Assembly: GCA_040510375.1 (NCBI GenBank)
Contig: JBEVJC010000025.1
Span: 124,001-188,000, forward strand
DNA length: 64,000 nt
DNA from: JBEVJC01 sp040510375
GTDB taxonomy: Bacteria > Bacteroidota > Bacteroidia > Chitinophagales > Chitinophagaceae
Direction of reading: 5' to 3'
Below the pieces are notes generated by a model. The model saw only the letters and a list, made by a program, of their open reading frames with translations. It searched no databases and was not told the origin of the DNA. Positions 53,216 through 60,190 of the stretch are shown here, piece by piece (the stretch's first letter is position 1; every line of letters starts with the position of its first letter). Position numbers and translations under genes: made by a program.

Positions 53216-53968
53216 ATGAAGCAAATTTTATTCGGATTGTTGGCCGCTGTTACGTTCATGATGACAAGCTGTGAAACCACACGTGAGATCAATATCAATG
53301 CAGACGGCAAGGGAACCCTCGCTACTACCGTGGATTTGGGTGGATTAGTGGGTATGGCGAAAATGTCGGGACAGGGAGAGGGCCTCGACAAAATGGATCG
53401 GCCGGTTGATACCGTAATCAACCTGTCAACGATGGCCGACAGTATCCCTGACCTTACACCGGAACAACGTGCCATCCTCCGCACCGGAAAACTTTCTGCT
53501 AAAGTGAACATGGAGTCTGACCAGTTCCTGTTTAAAGTTGATTTCCCATTCAATAATGTTTCCGAAATCTCCCATATTGACAAACTCACCGGTAAGGTGA
53601 TGCAGGAAGCAACCAAAAACCAGATGGGTAAAAAAGAAGACGCGCCTCCCGGTCCGGTACCAGATGCAAGTAAGGGCGCCGTTGAAGAATATTTTGTTAC
53701 CACTTATTCCAAGGGACTTATTGAATCAAAGCTCAATGCAGAAAAATATGCAGCCGTTGCCGAGAATGAAATGATGCAGGGTATGAAAGAAATGGCCGGA
53801 ATGGGAATGGGAAAAACTACTGTCATTATTAAACTTCCCAACGCCGCAAAGAAAGTTGAAGGGGCAAACACAACGGTATCCGCGGATAAAAAAACGGTAA
53901 CGATCGTGTCAAGCCTGGAAGACTTCTTTGATGATGCCAAAAAGATGGAATACCGGATCGAATATTAA
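53216..53968 (+). CDS. Lipoprotein of unknown function
   Basis: The start MKQILFGLLAAVTFMMTSC (53216) gives 250 residues with the lipidated Cys at 19; an upstream in-frame extension from 53177 would hide the signal. The mature protein starts ETTREININADGKGTLATTVDL, a pattern common in Bacteroidota lipoproteins, where a beta strand set follows. A Met-rich segment (MMQGMKEMAGMGMGKT) sits near residue 190-205, and the C-terminus (KKTVTIVSSLEDFFDD) is acidic. No enzyme motif. The gene converges with ribF across a large hairpin. Confidence 0.78.
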   Translation: MKQILFGLLAAVTFMMTSCETTREININADGKGTLATTVDLGGLVGMAKMSGQGEGLDKMDRPVDTVINLSTMADSIPDLTPEQRAILRTGKLSAKVNMESDQFLFKVDFPFNNVSEISHIDKLTGKVMQEATKNQMGKKEDAPPGPVPDASKGAVEEYFVTTYSKGLIESKLNAEKYAAVAENEMMQGMKEMAGMGMGKTTVIIKLPNAAKKVEGANTTVSADKKTVTIVSSLEDFFDDAKKMEYRIEY

Positions 53969-54021
53969 TTTTACTGTCACCTGCTGGTGTTTAAGTAATG
54001 CGGGCTGGAATTGACAGTTAT

Positions 54022-54043
54022 AAAAATACGCCGGTATATCGGC
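54022..54043 (-). terminator. Probable terminator of ribF
   Basis: On the minus strand GCCG-loop-CGGC (54043 to 54030) is followed by a GTATTTTT stretch (54029-54022). It lies 28 bases after the ribF stop. Confidence 0.55.
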
Positions 54044-54090
54044 CTGGAGGGCTGTAATTATTTAAAATAATTACAACACCTCCAGGCTTT
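54042..54090 (+). terminator. Large double-tier hairpin between the lipoprotein gene and ribF
   Basis: GCCTGGAGG (54042-54050) pairs with CCTCCAGGC (54079-54087). An inner TGTAATTATT (54053-54062) pairs with AATAATTACA (54066-54075). A short T-run follows at 54088-54091. It would stop plus-strand transcription and contains the ribF stop codon in its right arm. Confidence 0.65.
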
Positions 54091-55000
54091 TGATTTTATC
54101 AAGGTCGATCTGTCTGACAAGTGCTTCGAGCGAATCGTATTTCACTTCTGCGCGCAGGTATTTTTTAATATAAACGCGTAAGTGCTGTCCATAGATATCG
54201 CCGTCAAAATCAAACAGGTTGACTTCGATCACCCGCTTCTGTCCATTTACCGTCGGCCTGAAACCGATACTCATCATGCCTTTCAGCCGGTCATTCCTGT
54301 TCTGCAGCTGGGCATACACTGCATAAATGCCATTGCCAGGAATAAGTTTCTCTTCATTTTCAACCCGGAGATTGGCTGTGGGATAACCCAGTTCCCTGCC
54401 GAGCTTATCACCATCCACCACCAATCCCGAAAAAAAGAATTCATAACCCAGCAGCCCGGTGGCTTTTTCCGGTTCGCATTGCAGGATTGCTTCGCGGATG
54501 CGGGTGGAGCTGATTCCGATATCATCCAGTAAATGTTTGGGGATTTCCTCCAGCCTGAACGCAAACACCGGTGCAAATCTTTCCAGAAGCAGGTAATCGC
54601 CCTTTCTTTCACGGCCAAAACGATGATCGAACCCGATAATTACTGTATGCGGATTGAAGCGACCTACCAGGAAATTTTCAATGTATTCTTCGGCGGTCTG
54701 GCCGGCAAAGGATTCTGTAAACGGTACAACCACTACATGGTCTACCCCTGCATTTTTTAACAACTCCAGTTTTTCTTCCAGTGTATTGATCAGCTGTACC
54801 CCAGGGTTTGGGGAAGAAACAATTTTTCGCGGATGCGGGTGGAAGGTGATGATCACCGACTCACCACCAATGGCCCGGGCCTCTTTATTCAAACTTGCTA
54901 TCACCTGCCTGTGTCCCAGGTGCACGCCATCAAACGTGCCGATTGTAACTACGGCTTTGCGGAAGATGGGTAACTGATCAAGATCCTTATGTACCTGCAT
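54071..55000 (-). CDS. ribF: Bifunctional riboflavin kinase/FAD synthetase
   Basis: Makes FMN from riboflavin and then FAD from FMN in the cytoplasm. The 309 residues show the nucleotidyltransferase half first (about 1-180): TIGTFDGVHLGHRQVI with the HxGH motif, PHPRKI, GFDHRFGRERKGD and ISSTRIREAI. The riboflavin kinase half (about 185-305) has GYEFFFSGLVVDGDKLGRELGYPTANL in pieces and the closing VNLFDFDGDIYGQHLRV. Length is standard. Divergent from purM; the two share a 77-base promoter region. Confidence 0.96.
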   Translation of the reverse strand: MQVHKDLDQLPIFRKAVVTIGTFDGVHLGHRQVIASLNKEARAIGGESVIITFHPHPRKIVSSPNPGVQLINTLEEKLELLKNAGVDHVVVVPFTESFAGQTAEEYIENFLVGRFNPHTVIIGFDHRFGRERKGDYLLLERFAPVFAFRLEEIPKHLLDDIGISSTRIREAILQCEPEKATGLLGYEFFFSGLVVDGDKLGRELGYPTANLRVENEEKLIPGNGIYAVYAQLQNRNDRLKGMMSIGFRPTVNGQKRVIEVNLFDFDGDIYGQHLRVYIKKYLRAEVKYDSLEALVRQIDLDKIKSLEVL

Positions 55001-55014
55001 AATAAATAATCAGG

Positions 55015-55022
55015 CAAAGCTA
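55015..55022 (-). promoter_or_regulatory. -7 element TAGCTTTG for ribF
   Basis: CAAAGCTA on the plus strand gives TAGCTTTG on the minus, matching TAnnTTTG and ending 14 bases before the ribF start. A leader of about 8 bases is expected. No -33 TTG at the right spacing. Confidence 0.42.
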
Positions 55023-55030
55023 ATCCAAAA

Positions 55031-55061
55031 TTGTTCGTTGCACGCCGATTGGTTAGTTTTG
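55031..55061 (+). promoter_or_regulatory. Promoter of purM, TTG-N20-TAGTTTTG
   Basis: TTG at 55031-55033, spacer of 20 and TAGTTTTG at 55054-55061 fit both Bacteroidota elements. Transcription should begin about ten bases before the ATG at 55078. It is back to back with the ribF -7 element. Confidence 0.65.
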
Positions 55062-55077
55062 TCGTTCAATTCGATTC

Positions 55078-56247
55078 ATGAGCCTGTATTCAAAGAGAGG
55101 AGTCTCCGCCCAGAAAGAAGAAGTCCACCAAGCTACAAAATCCCTTGATAAAGGCCTCTATGCAAATGCCTTTTGTAAAGTGTATCCGGATGTACTTTCG
55201 GGTAATCCCGACTGGGTTAATATAATGCACGCAGACGGCGCAGGTACCAAGAGCATTCTTGCCTACCTGTACTGGAAAGAAACCGGTGATCTGTCGGTGT
55301 GGAAGGGTATCGCCCAGGATGCAATTGTCATGAACCTCGACGACCTGCTTTGCGTAGGTATTTTTGACCAGCTGATCTTTTCTTCCACCATTGACCGTAA
55401 CAAACATATTATCCCGGCTGAAGTGCTGGAAGCCATCATCACCGGTAGCCAGGAGTTTTTTGATACTATGAAATCCTTTGGAGTGAACATCACTTACATG
55501 GGTGGTGAAACAGCAGATGTGGGAGATGTGGTCCGCACCATTGCGGTGAACGGCACAATGACCGCCAGGTGGCCAAAAGACCGACTGGTGACAAACGATC
55601 TTATCAGGCCGGGACAGGTTATTGTAGGACTCTGCGGATACGGCCAGGCAAATTATGAAACTGCAAACAATAGCAGTATCGCCAGTAACGGGCTTACAAG
55701 TGCCAGGCATGATATCCTTTCGGGAAAATATGCTGCCGGTTATCCCGAATCCTATAATAACTCTCTTGATCCCTCTGTTGTTTATATCGGGAAACATAAC
55801 CTCACTGATACGGTTGACGCGCCATATGGCAAAACAACAATCGGCCAGCTTTTATTATCACCCACCCGGACTTTTGCGCCAATAATGAAAGTAATCCTGG
55901 AAAAACATTTTAACCAGGTATACGGGCTAATCCATTGCAGTGGTGGCGGGCAGACCAAGTGCCTCAAGTATCTTCCCGGAAATATGCGGGTGGTAAAGGA
56001 TTCGTTATTTACCCCTCCTGTTATTTTTGATTTAATACGGGAAAGCAGTGGAGCAGATGATCGCGAAATGTACCAGGTGTTTAATATGGGCACACGTATG
56101 GAAATTTATACCGACCACTCCGCGGCTGAACAAATCATCGCGATCGCAGCTGGTTTCGGGGTTGAAGCAAAAGTGATTGGAAGGGTAGAGGAAGCTGACA
56201 AAAAAGAATTACTGATTGTAACTCCGGATGGTGAGATCCGCTACTGA
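55078..56247 (+). CDS. purM: Phosphoribosylformylglycinamidine cyclo-ligase (AIR synthase)
   Basis: Closes FGAM to AIR with ATP, the fifth purine step. The 389 residues open with YSKRGVSAQKEEVHQA. The family metal/ATP segments follow: MHADGAGTKSILAYLYW, AQDAIVMNLDDLLCVG and GVNITYMGGETADVGDVV. C-terminal domain: HCSGGGQTKCLKYLP and MYQVFNMGTRMEIYTD, the usual FNxG site. It is longer than the E. coli form (345), as Bacteroidota versions are. The pathway partner purC is present at 45851-46774. Confidence 0.93.
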   Translation: MSLYSKRGVSAQKEEVHQATKSLDKGLYANAFCKVYPDVLSGNPDWVNIMHADGAGTKSILAYLYWKETGDLSVWKGIAQDAIVMNLDDLLCVGIFDQLIFSSTIDRNKHIIPAEVLEAIITGSQEFFDTMKSFGVNITYMGGETADVGDVVRTIAVNGTMTARWPKDRLVTNDLIRPGQVIVGLCGYGQANYETANNSSIASNGLTSARHDILSGKYAAGYPESYNNSLDPSVVYIGKHNLTDTVDAPYGKTTIGQLLLSPTRTFAPIMKVILEKHFNQVYGLIHCSGGGQTKCLKYLPGNMRVVKDSLFTPPVIFDLIRESSGADDREMYQVFNMGTRMEIYTDHSAAEQIIAIAAGFGVEAKVIGRVEEADKKELLIVTPDGEIRY

Positions 56248-56263
56248 TAAAAGAGCCGGAAAA

Positions 56264-58294
56264 TTATTTGATCACAACCGTGCCCATTGAGCGCACCAGT
56301 TCTATCTCCATCTGTTTAAGGTGTTCGTGGGTCTGGTAAAGCATTTCACGTTCTTCAACGGTATGTTCTTTCTCCATATCCAGCTGGTTTTCCAGTAACA
56401 TCCTTTTGACCTTCCGGAGTTTCAGGTAATTGATGGCTGAATCCACCTGTTCATTGGTCCGGTCCTCATCAATCTTCATGAACTTCATCAGCTTCTCTTC
56501 ATTGTCGGGTGCAAGGGCCTGGATAAAATCTTCGTAACTCTGCTGGAACAGCCGCTGCTGGTAACCTCCGCCAGATCCTTTTTTCTTCCATCGCTCACTT
56601 TCTTCATAGGGAAAGTTCAGCAGTGATACGGCAAGTGCGCTGACTTTACTATCCTCATGATAGATGAAGTAATTTTTATTCAGACTGGAGGGATCACGTT
56701 CCAGGAGGTCCCTGAATGCTGCAATCAGCCGGATCACATCAGCATTATCCATGAGGCTTTCATCTGGTAATTCTTCCAGCACATACTCACCCACTTTTTT
56801 TACCGCATCATAATCACGGATACCAAATTCTATAAGGATCCGGGCCACTTCGCGTTCCTGCAATTCATCTTTGAACAGCAGGCTGAAGGTGGTTTCGTCA
56901 TAGTCGGTTTCCTGGGCCTTTCTCGCATTTTCCTCATGGTTTTTGGCCTCCTCAAATGGCAAACGCCGCTCCTGCACCGAGATGCGGTCGCGGATAAATT
57001 TATTCACCAGGGAATGCAATCCCGATTCATCCACTTTCAGGATTTCGGCAATCCTCTTGATATAATCCTGCTGCCGGGTAAAATCCTCCGCCTTGTTGAT
57101 GCGGGAGATGGTCTCGGCCATCCGGTTCACCACTTCCTGTTTTTTGGTACTGTCGTTGCCCGCATCGGTCAGTGCCACTTCCAGCTGGAACAGGATAAAA
57201 TCCTTTTTATTCTTCTGCACAAAATCGCTGAAGGCCGCGGCCCCGAGTTTATTTACATAACTGTCGGGGTCTTCCTTATCGGGAATCAGCACCAGTTTTA
57301 CATTCAGTCCTTCTTCCAGTGCCATGTCAAGCCCGCGCAGTGCGGCTTTCACGCCGGCGGTATCACCATCATATATGATCGTGAGGTTATTGGTGTATTT
57401 CCTGACCAGCCGGATCTGTTCAGTGGTAAGGGATGTACCACCCGAAGCCACTACATTTTCAATACCGGCCTGGTGAAGTGATACCACATCGGTATAACCT
57501 TCAACCAGCAAACATTCATCGGCCTTGTCGATAGCGGTCCGGGCCTGATAGGATCCATACAGGATCCTGCTCTTAATATAAATCTCGTTTTCCGGGGTAT
57601 TAATATACTTGGGTGCACGATCATTACTTTTCAGGATCCGTGCACCAAATCCCAGCACCTTTCCGCTGTGATTGTGAACAGGGAATATAACACGGCCCCG
57701 GTAATTGTCCTGCAACTGGTCGTTGCGGTTATTCACCAGTCCCGTCTTTACCAGCAATTCTGCATTGTATTGCCGGGCCAGTGCCTCGCGGGTAAAAGTA
57801 TCCCGCCCTTCGGGCGAATAACCCAGCTGGAATTTACGGATGATCTCTTCCCGGAAACCGCGTTCCCTGAAATAGGAGAGGGCATTGTCCTGGCCTTCCT
57901 CAGTTTCCCACAACATCCTGCTGAAAAACTGCTGGGCAAAACCGTTGATAATAAAAAGGCTGTCGGCCACCTGGTACTGCTGGCGCTGTTCATCACTGGC
58001 AAAGGTTTCTTCGATTGTGATATTATACCGCGCGGCCAGCCATTTCAGGGCGTCCACATAGCTGTACTTCTCATGCTCCATAATGAAGCTGATCGTATTG
58101 CCACTCTTGCCGCAACCAAAACATTTATAGATTTCCTTACTGGGTGAAACCGTGAACGATGGCGTTTTTTCATTGTGAAAAGGACAGTTGCCGATATAAT
58201 TGGTACCCCGCCTTTTCAGTTTCACAAAACCGCCAACCACATCAATGATATCGATGCGGGTGAGTATCTGCTGTATCGTTTCAGGTGCGATCAT
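56264..58294 (-). CDS. dnaG: DNA primase
   Basis: Makes RNA primers for replication. The ATG at 58294 (MIAPETIQQILTRIDIID) gives 676 residues; a longer reading would need a TTG start at 58303. The CHC2 zinc finger uses C37, H40, C58 and C61 (CPFH and CFGCGKSG). The catalytic core has FPVHNHSGKVLGFGARIL, then the TOPRIM site with LLVEGYTDVVSLHQAG and IIYDGDTAG. The C-terminal region (about 430-676) is the helicase-interacting part, variable as usual. The gene is convergent with purM, 16 bases away. Confidence 0.96.
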   Translation of the reverse strand: MIAPETIQQILTRIDIIDVVGGFVKLKRRGTNYIGNCPFHNEKTPSFTVSPSKEIYKCFGCGKSGNTISFIMEHEKYSYVDALKWLAARYNITIEETFASDEQRQQYQVADSLFIINGFAQQFFSRMLWETEEGQDNALSYFRERGFREEIIRKFQLGYSPEGRDTFTREALARQYNAELLVKTGLVNNRNDQLQDNYRGRVIFPVHNHSGKVLGFGARILKSNDRAPKYINTPENEIYIKSRILYGSYQARTAIDKADECLLVEGYTDVVSLHQAGIENVVASGGTSLTTEQIRLVRKYTNNLTIIYDGDTAGVKAALRGLDMALEEGLNVKLVLIPDKEDPDSYVNKLGAAAFSDFVQKNKKDFILFQLEVALTDAGNDSTKKQEVVNRMAETISRINKAEDFTRQQDYIKRIAEILKVDESGLHSLVNKFIRDRISVQERRLPFEEAKNHEENARKAQETDYDETTFSLLFKDELQEREVARILIEFGIRDYDAVKKVGEYVLEELPDESLMDNADVIRLIAAFRDLLERDPSSLNKNYFIYHEDSKVSALAVSLLNFPYEESERWKKKGSGGGYQQRLFQQSYEDFIQALAPDNEEKLMKFMKIDEDRTNEQVDSAINYLKLRKVKRMLLENQLDMEKEHTVEEREMLYQTHEHLKQMEIELVRSMGTVVIK

Positions 58295-58300
58295 CGGTGA

Positions 58301-58308
58301 CAAAGATA
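58301..58308 (-). promoter_or_regulatory. -7 element TATCTTTG, 6 nt before the dnaG start
   Basis: CAAAGATA on the plus strand reads TATCTTTG on the minus strand, a match to TAnnTTTG ending 6 bases before the ATG at 58294. If active the dnaG mRNA would be leaderless or nearly so. No -33 TTG is seen. Confidence 0.4.
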
Positions 58309-58439
58309 ACCAGTGTGGTGACCAAAAAACCGGGCCATTGGTTAACAGGAATCCATTTTTTTCGCAGGAAAATAGTAACTTTCCCTACTATTAGAAATTC
58401 TACCGGGCATCACAGATCATCACCTTAAAATCAAACGCC

Positions 58440-58820
58440 ATGATTCAGGTTGAAACTACTGTCATTTCCGACAATTGCAATGCATGGAAGGAAAGACTGA
58501 ATGATCACCGGAACAAACTCAATGATTGCCTGCGTTACCTCCAGGAGGCAGCCGGCAGAATGCTATCAAAGGAGCAGCTCCGGGAAGTGGGACAGTTATA
58601 TAATCAGTTCCACGTACAGCTTGTCAACATCCACGATCTCAAACACGCCATCAGGTCCCATCTCCGGAAGACCGATTACGAGTTCAACGTAAAAAACGGG
58701 CATCTCAATGATGATACCATGGCCGAACACGAAACCCTGCTGGCACGTTACTCCCATCTGGAAGAACGGCTGCAGGAGTTACGGGTCCGGTTCGTCAGTT
58801 TTGTGGGGCGGCTGAATTAA
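58440..58820 (+). CDS. Small helical protein, unknown function
   Basis: The 126-residue protein is rich in Leu, Glu, Arg and His and nearly all helix: WKERLNDHRNKLNDCLRYLQ, EQLREVGQLYNQFHVQLVNI, and HETLLARYSHLEERLQELRV. It has no signal peptide or membrane segment, so it should be cytoplasmic, perhaps a helical bundle or coiled coil. No family recognised. Its stop codon overlaps that of the convergent next gene by three bases, so the two transcripts must overlap. Codon use is like the neighbouring core genes. Confidence 0.72.
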   Translation: MIQVETTVISDNCNAWKERLNDHRNKLNDCLRYLQEAAGRMLSKEQLREVGQLYNQFHVQLVNIHDLKHAIRSHLRKTDYEFNVKNGHLNDDTMAEHETLLARYSHLEERLQELRVRFVSFVGRLN

Positions 58821-59074
58821 TTATTTGCAACGCTGAGCCGTGTAATTTCGGTTCCGTTGAAGATCCGTGCAAGGTTGGTATCCTTGGATTTTTTATACTC
58901 CGGGATACTTGACTCACTCACGATCCGCCACAGGTTTTTTGACTTAAGCTCAGAAAAATCTGCTGTTTTTATAAACATGCCCTGGATAGAATTCCGGGCG
59001 CGGAAACTAATCTGAAATGTAGAGGTTTCCAGGTTCTTGGTCTGGACTATCTTTTCTATCTGGTCGTTCGTCAT
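58817..59074 (-). CDS. Small cytoplasmic protein, unknown function
   Basis: The 85-residue protein starts MTNDQIEKIVQTKNLETSTFQ and holds IQGMFIKTADFSELKSKNLWRIV, then YKKSKDTNLARIFNGTEITRLSVAN. There is no signal peptide. It reads like a short alpha+beta fold. Small proteins of this kind are conserved in Chitinophagaceae as far as I recall, but I cannot name a family. It shares strand with the next small gene upstream (59111-59392), 36 bases away, so the two may be one operon. Confidence 0.65.
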   Translation of the reverse strand: MTNDQIEKIVQTKNLETSTFQISFRARNSIQGMFIKTADFSELKSKNLWRIVSESSIPEYKKSKDTNLARIFNGTEITRLSVANN

Positions 59075-59110
59075 CGTATGTTTTTAATGATAAGATAAAG
59101 TAGAAATATG

Positions 59111-59392
59111 TTAAAATGTCGTTGAAGCGGCTTCCTTGAGCCAGTTCAGGACAGAAATTTCGCTGCGGGCATCCAGGGGCAGTTCATGCATGATCAGGGA
59201 TTCCATACGTGATACGGTTTCCTCATCTGTTTTACCGGTTGCTGATGCAAAGGAGTTAATAAGAAATAAAACCTGGTATCCGTCGAACCTGTTAAATAAC
59301 CGGCGGCTTGGCTGTCCCTGAAATGGTGAAAAGTTGATATTCTCGTTCCAGGTGTAGTGATTACCCTTCAAATGCTCTCTGACGAAATCCAT
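59111..59392 (-). CDS. Small cytoplasmic protein, unknown function
   Basis: The 93-residue protein has a basic, aromatic start (MDFVREHLKGNHYTWNENI) and a helix-rich C-terminus (DEETVSRMESLIMHELPLD, SVLNWLKEAASTTF). The middle (RRLFNRFDGYQVLFLINSFA) looks like a buried helix. No signal peptide or motif of known function. It lies just upstream of the 85-residue gene on the same strand. Real coding is supported by a clean ATG and normal composition. Family unknown to me. Confidence 0.65.
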   Translation of the reverse strand: MDFVREHLKGNHYTWNENINFSPFQGQPSRRLFNRFDGYQVLFLINSFASATGKTDEETVSRMESLIMHELPLDARSEISVLNWLKEAASTTF

Positions 59393-59587
59393 GTAACGTA
59401 ATTTAATTGAGGCGGGTGAGTGAAACTGTAAGTAGGCTGGAGGGCGGTCAAAGTCTCTAATATCTCATCCGGAAACGCCCAAGGTAGCGATTTTTGGGCA
59501 AAATAATCCCGCCTCTCTGGAAATAAAAGCTGACCTTTGACTTACGTTAGGGCGCAAACAACTTTTTATATCCCAATCGAATTATAC

Positions 59588-60001
59588 ATGTATACTTATA
59601 CCTGGAGAAAATATCTCCCCCTCATCCGTTTATTGCTGAAAAAATCAGCCGCAGGAACCCAGACAGTAGCGCTGAACCAGACCGATTTCCTCAAGTTTTC
59701 CAAGTCCAGAAAACCGGCCCTGACATTTACCATTGATATACGTGAAGGGAAGTATAGTGTACTGAAACTCGCCAGCATCGCAGCTGAACTGCTTGAAATC
59801 CTGATGGAAGACCCTGCAAGCCGCACGCTGATCCGCGCCGGTCATTACAATCTCACCCTTGCCAAAAATTACCAGTTGGTAATTACCAACCTGGCAGTAG
59901 CAGAAAACCAGGCTACCCCGGAAGTGGATTCGCCGGAGGAAAATACGGAAGCGGGTGAAGATGAAGAACAACCTGCCCCCAAGGAGTTAAAGGAAGCTTA
60001 A
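59588..60001 (+). CDS. Small hypothetical protein with acidic tail
   Basis: The ATG at 59588 (MYTYTWRKYLPLIRLLLKK) gives 137 residues; a longer reading would need a TTG at 59537. Residues 1-110 form a helix-strand-helix core (ALTFTIDIREGKYS, LASIAAELLEILM, LIRAGHYNLTLAKNYQLVI). The last 27 are an acidic, Pro/Glu-rich tail (PEVDSPEENTEAGEDEEQPA). No signal peptide or family recognised. The basic helix at the start and acidic tail at the end suggest a regulated interaction domain, which is a guess. It lies 189 bases before smc on the same strand. Confidence 0.7.
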   Translation: MYTYTWRKYLPLIRLLLKKSAAGTQTVALNQTDFLKFSKSRKPALTFTIDIREGKYSVLKLASIAAELLEILMEDPASRTLIRAGHYNLTLAKNYQLVITNLAVAENQATPEVDSPEENTEAGEDEEQPAPKELKEA

Positions 60002-60156
60002 AATCTCCCGGACTTTTTATTATTGCAATTTTTTACGGGGGCCCCCGGGAAATCCGCATGCCTGTTATTATATCTGTCAGAATTCTTCCCACATTTTGAT
60101 TGTTTTCCTGTGCATAAAACAGCGGGCGGCAAATGCTTTATTTTCTTTCCTTCAAC

Positions 60157-60164
60157 TATATTCG
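60157..60164 (+). promoter_or_regulatory. -7-like element TATATTCG upstream of smc
   Basis: TATATTCG differs from TAnnTTTG at one base (T to C). The same variant TATATTCG occurs 26 bases before lgt (positions 14291-14298), so it could be a real variant. It ends 26 bases before the GTG of smc. Confidence 0.3.
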
Positions 60165-60190
60165 CCGTCAGACTTAAATAAAAATAAACC

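Noticed and set aside
56936..57481. Plus-strand frame of 181 codons inside dnaG
   Set aside because: Antisense of the primase core; no independent evidence for coding.
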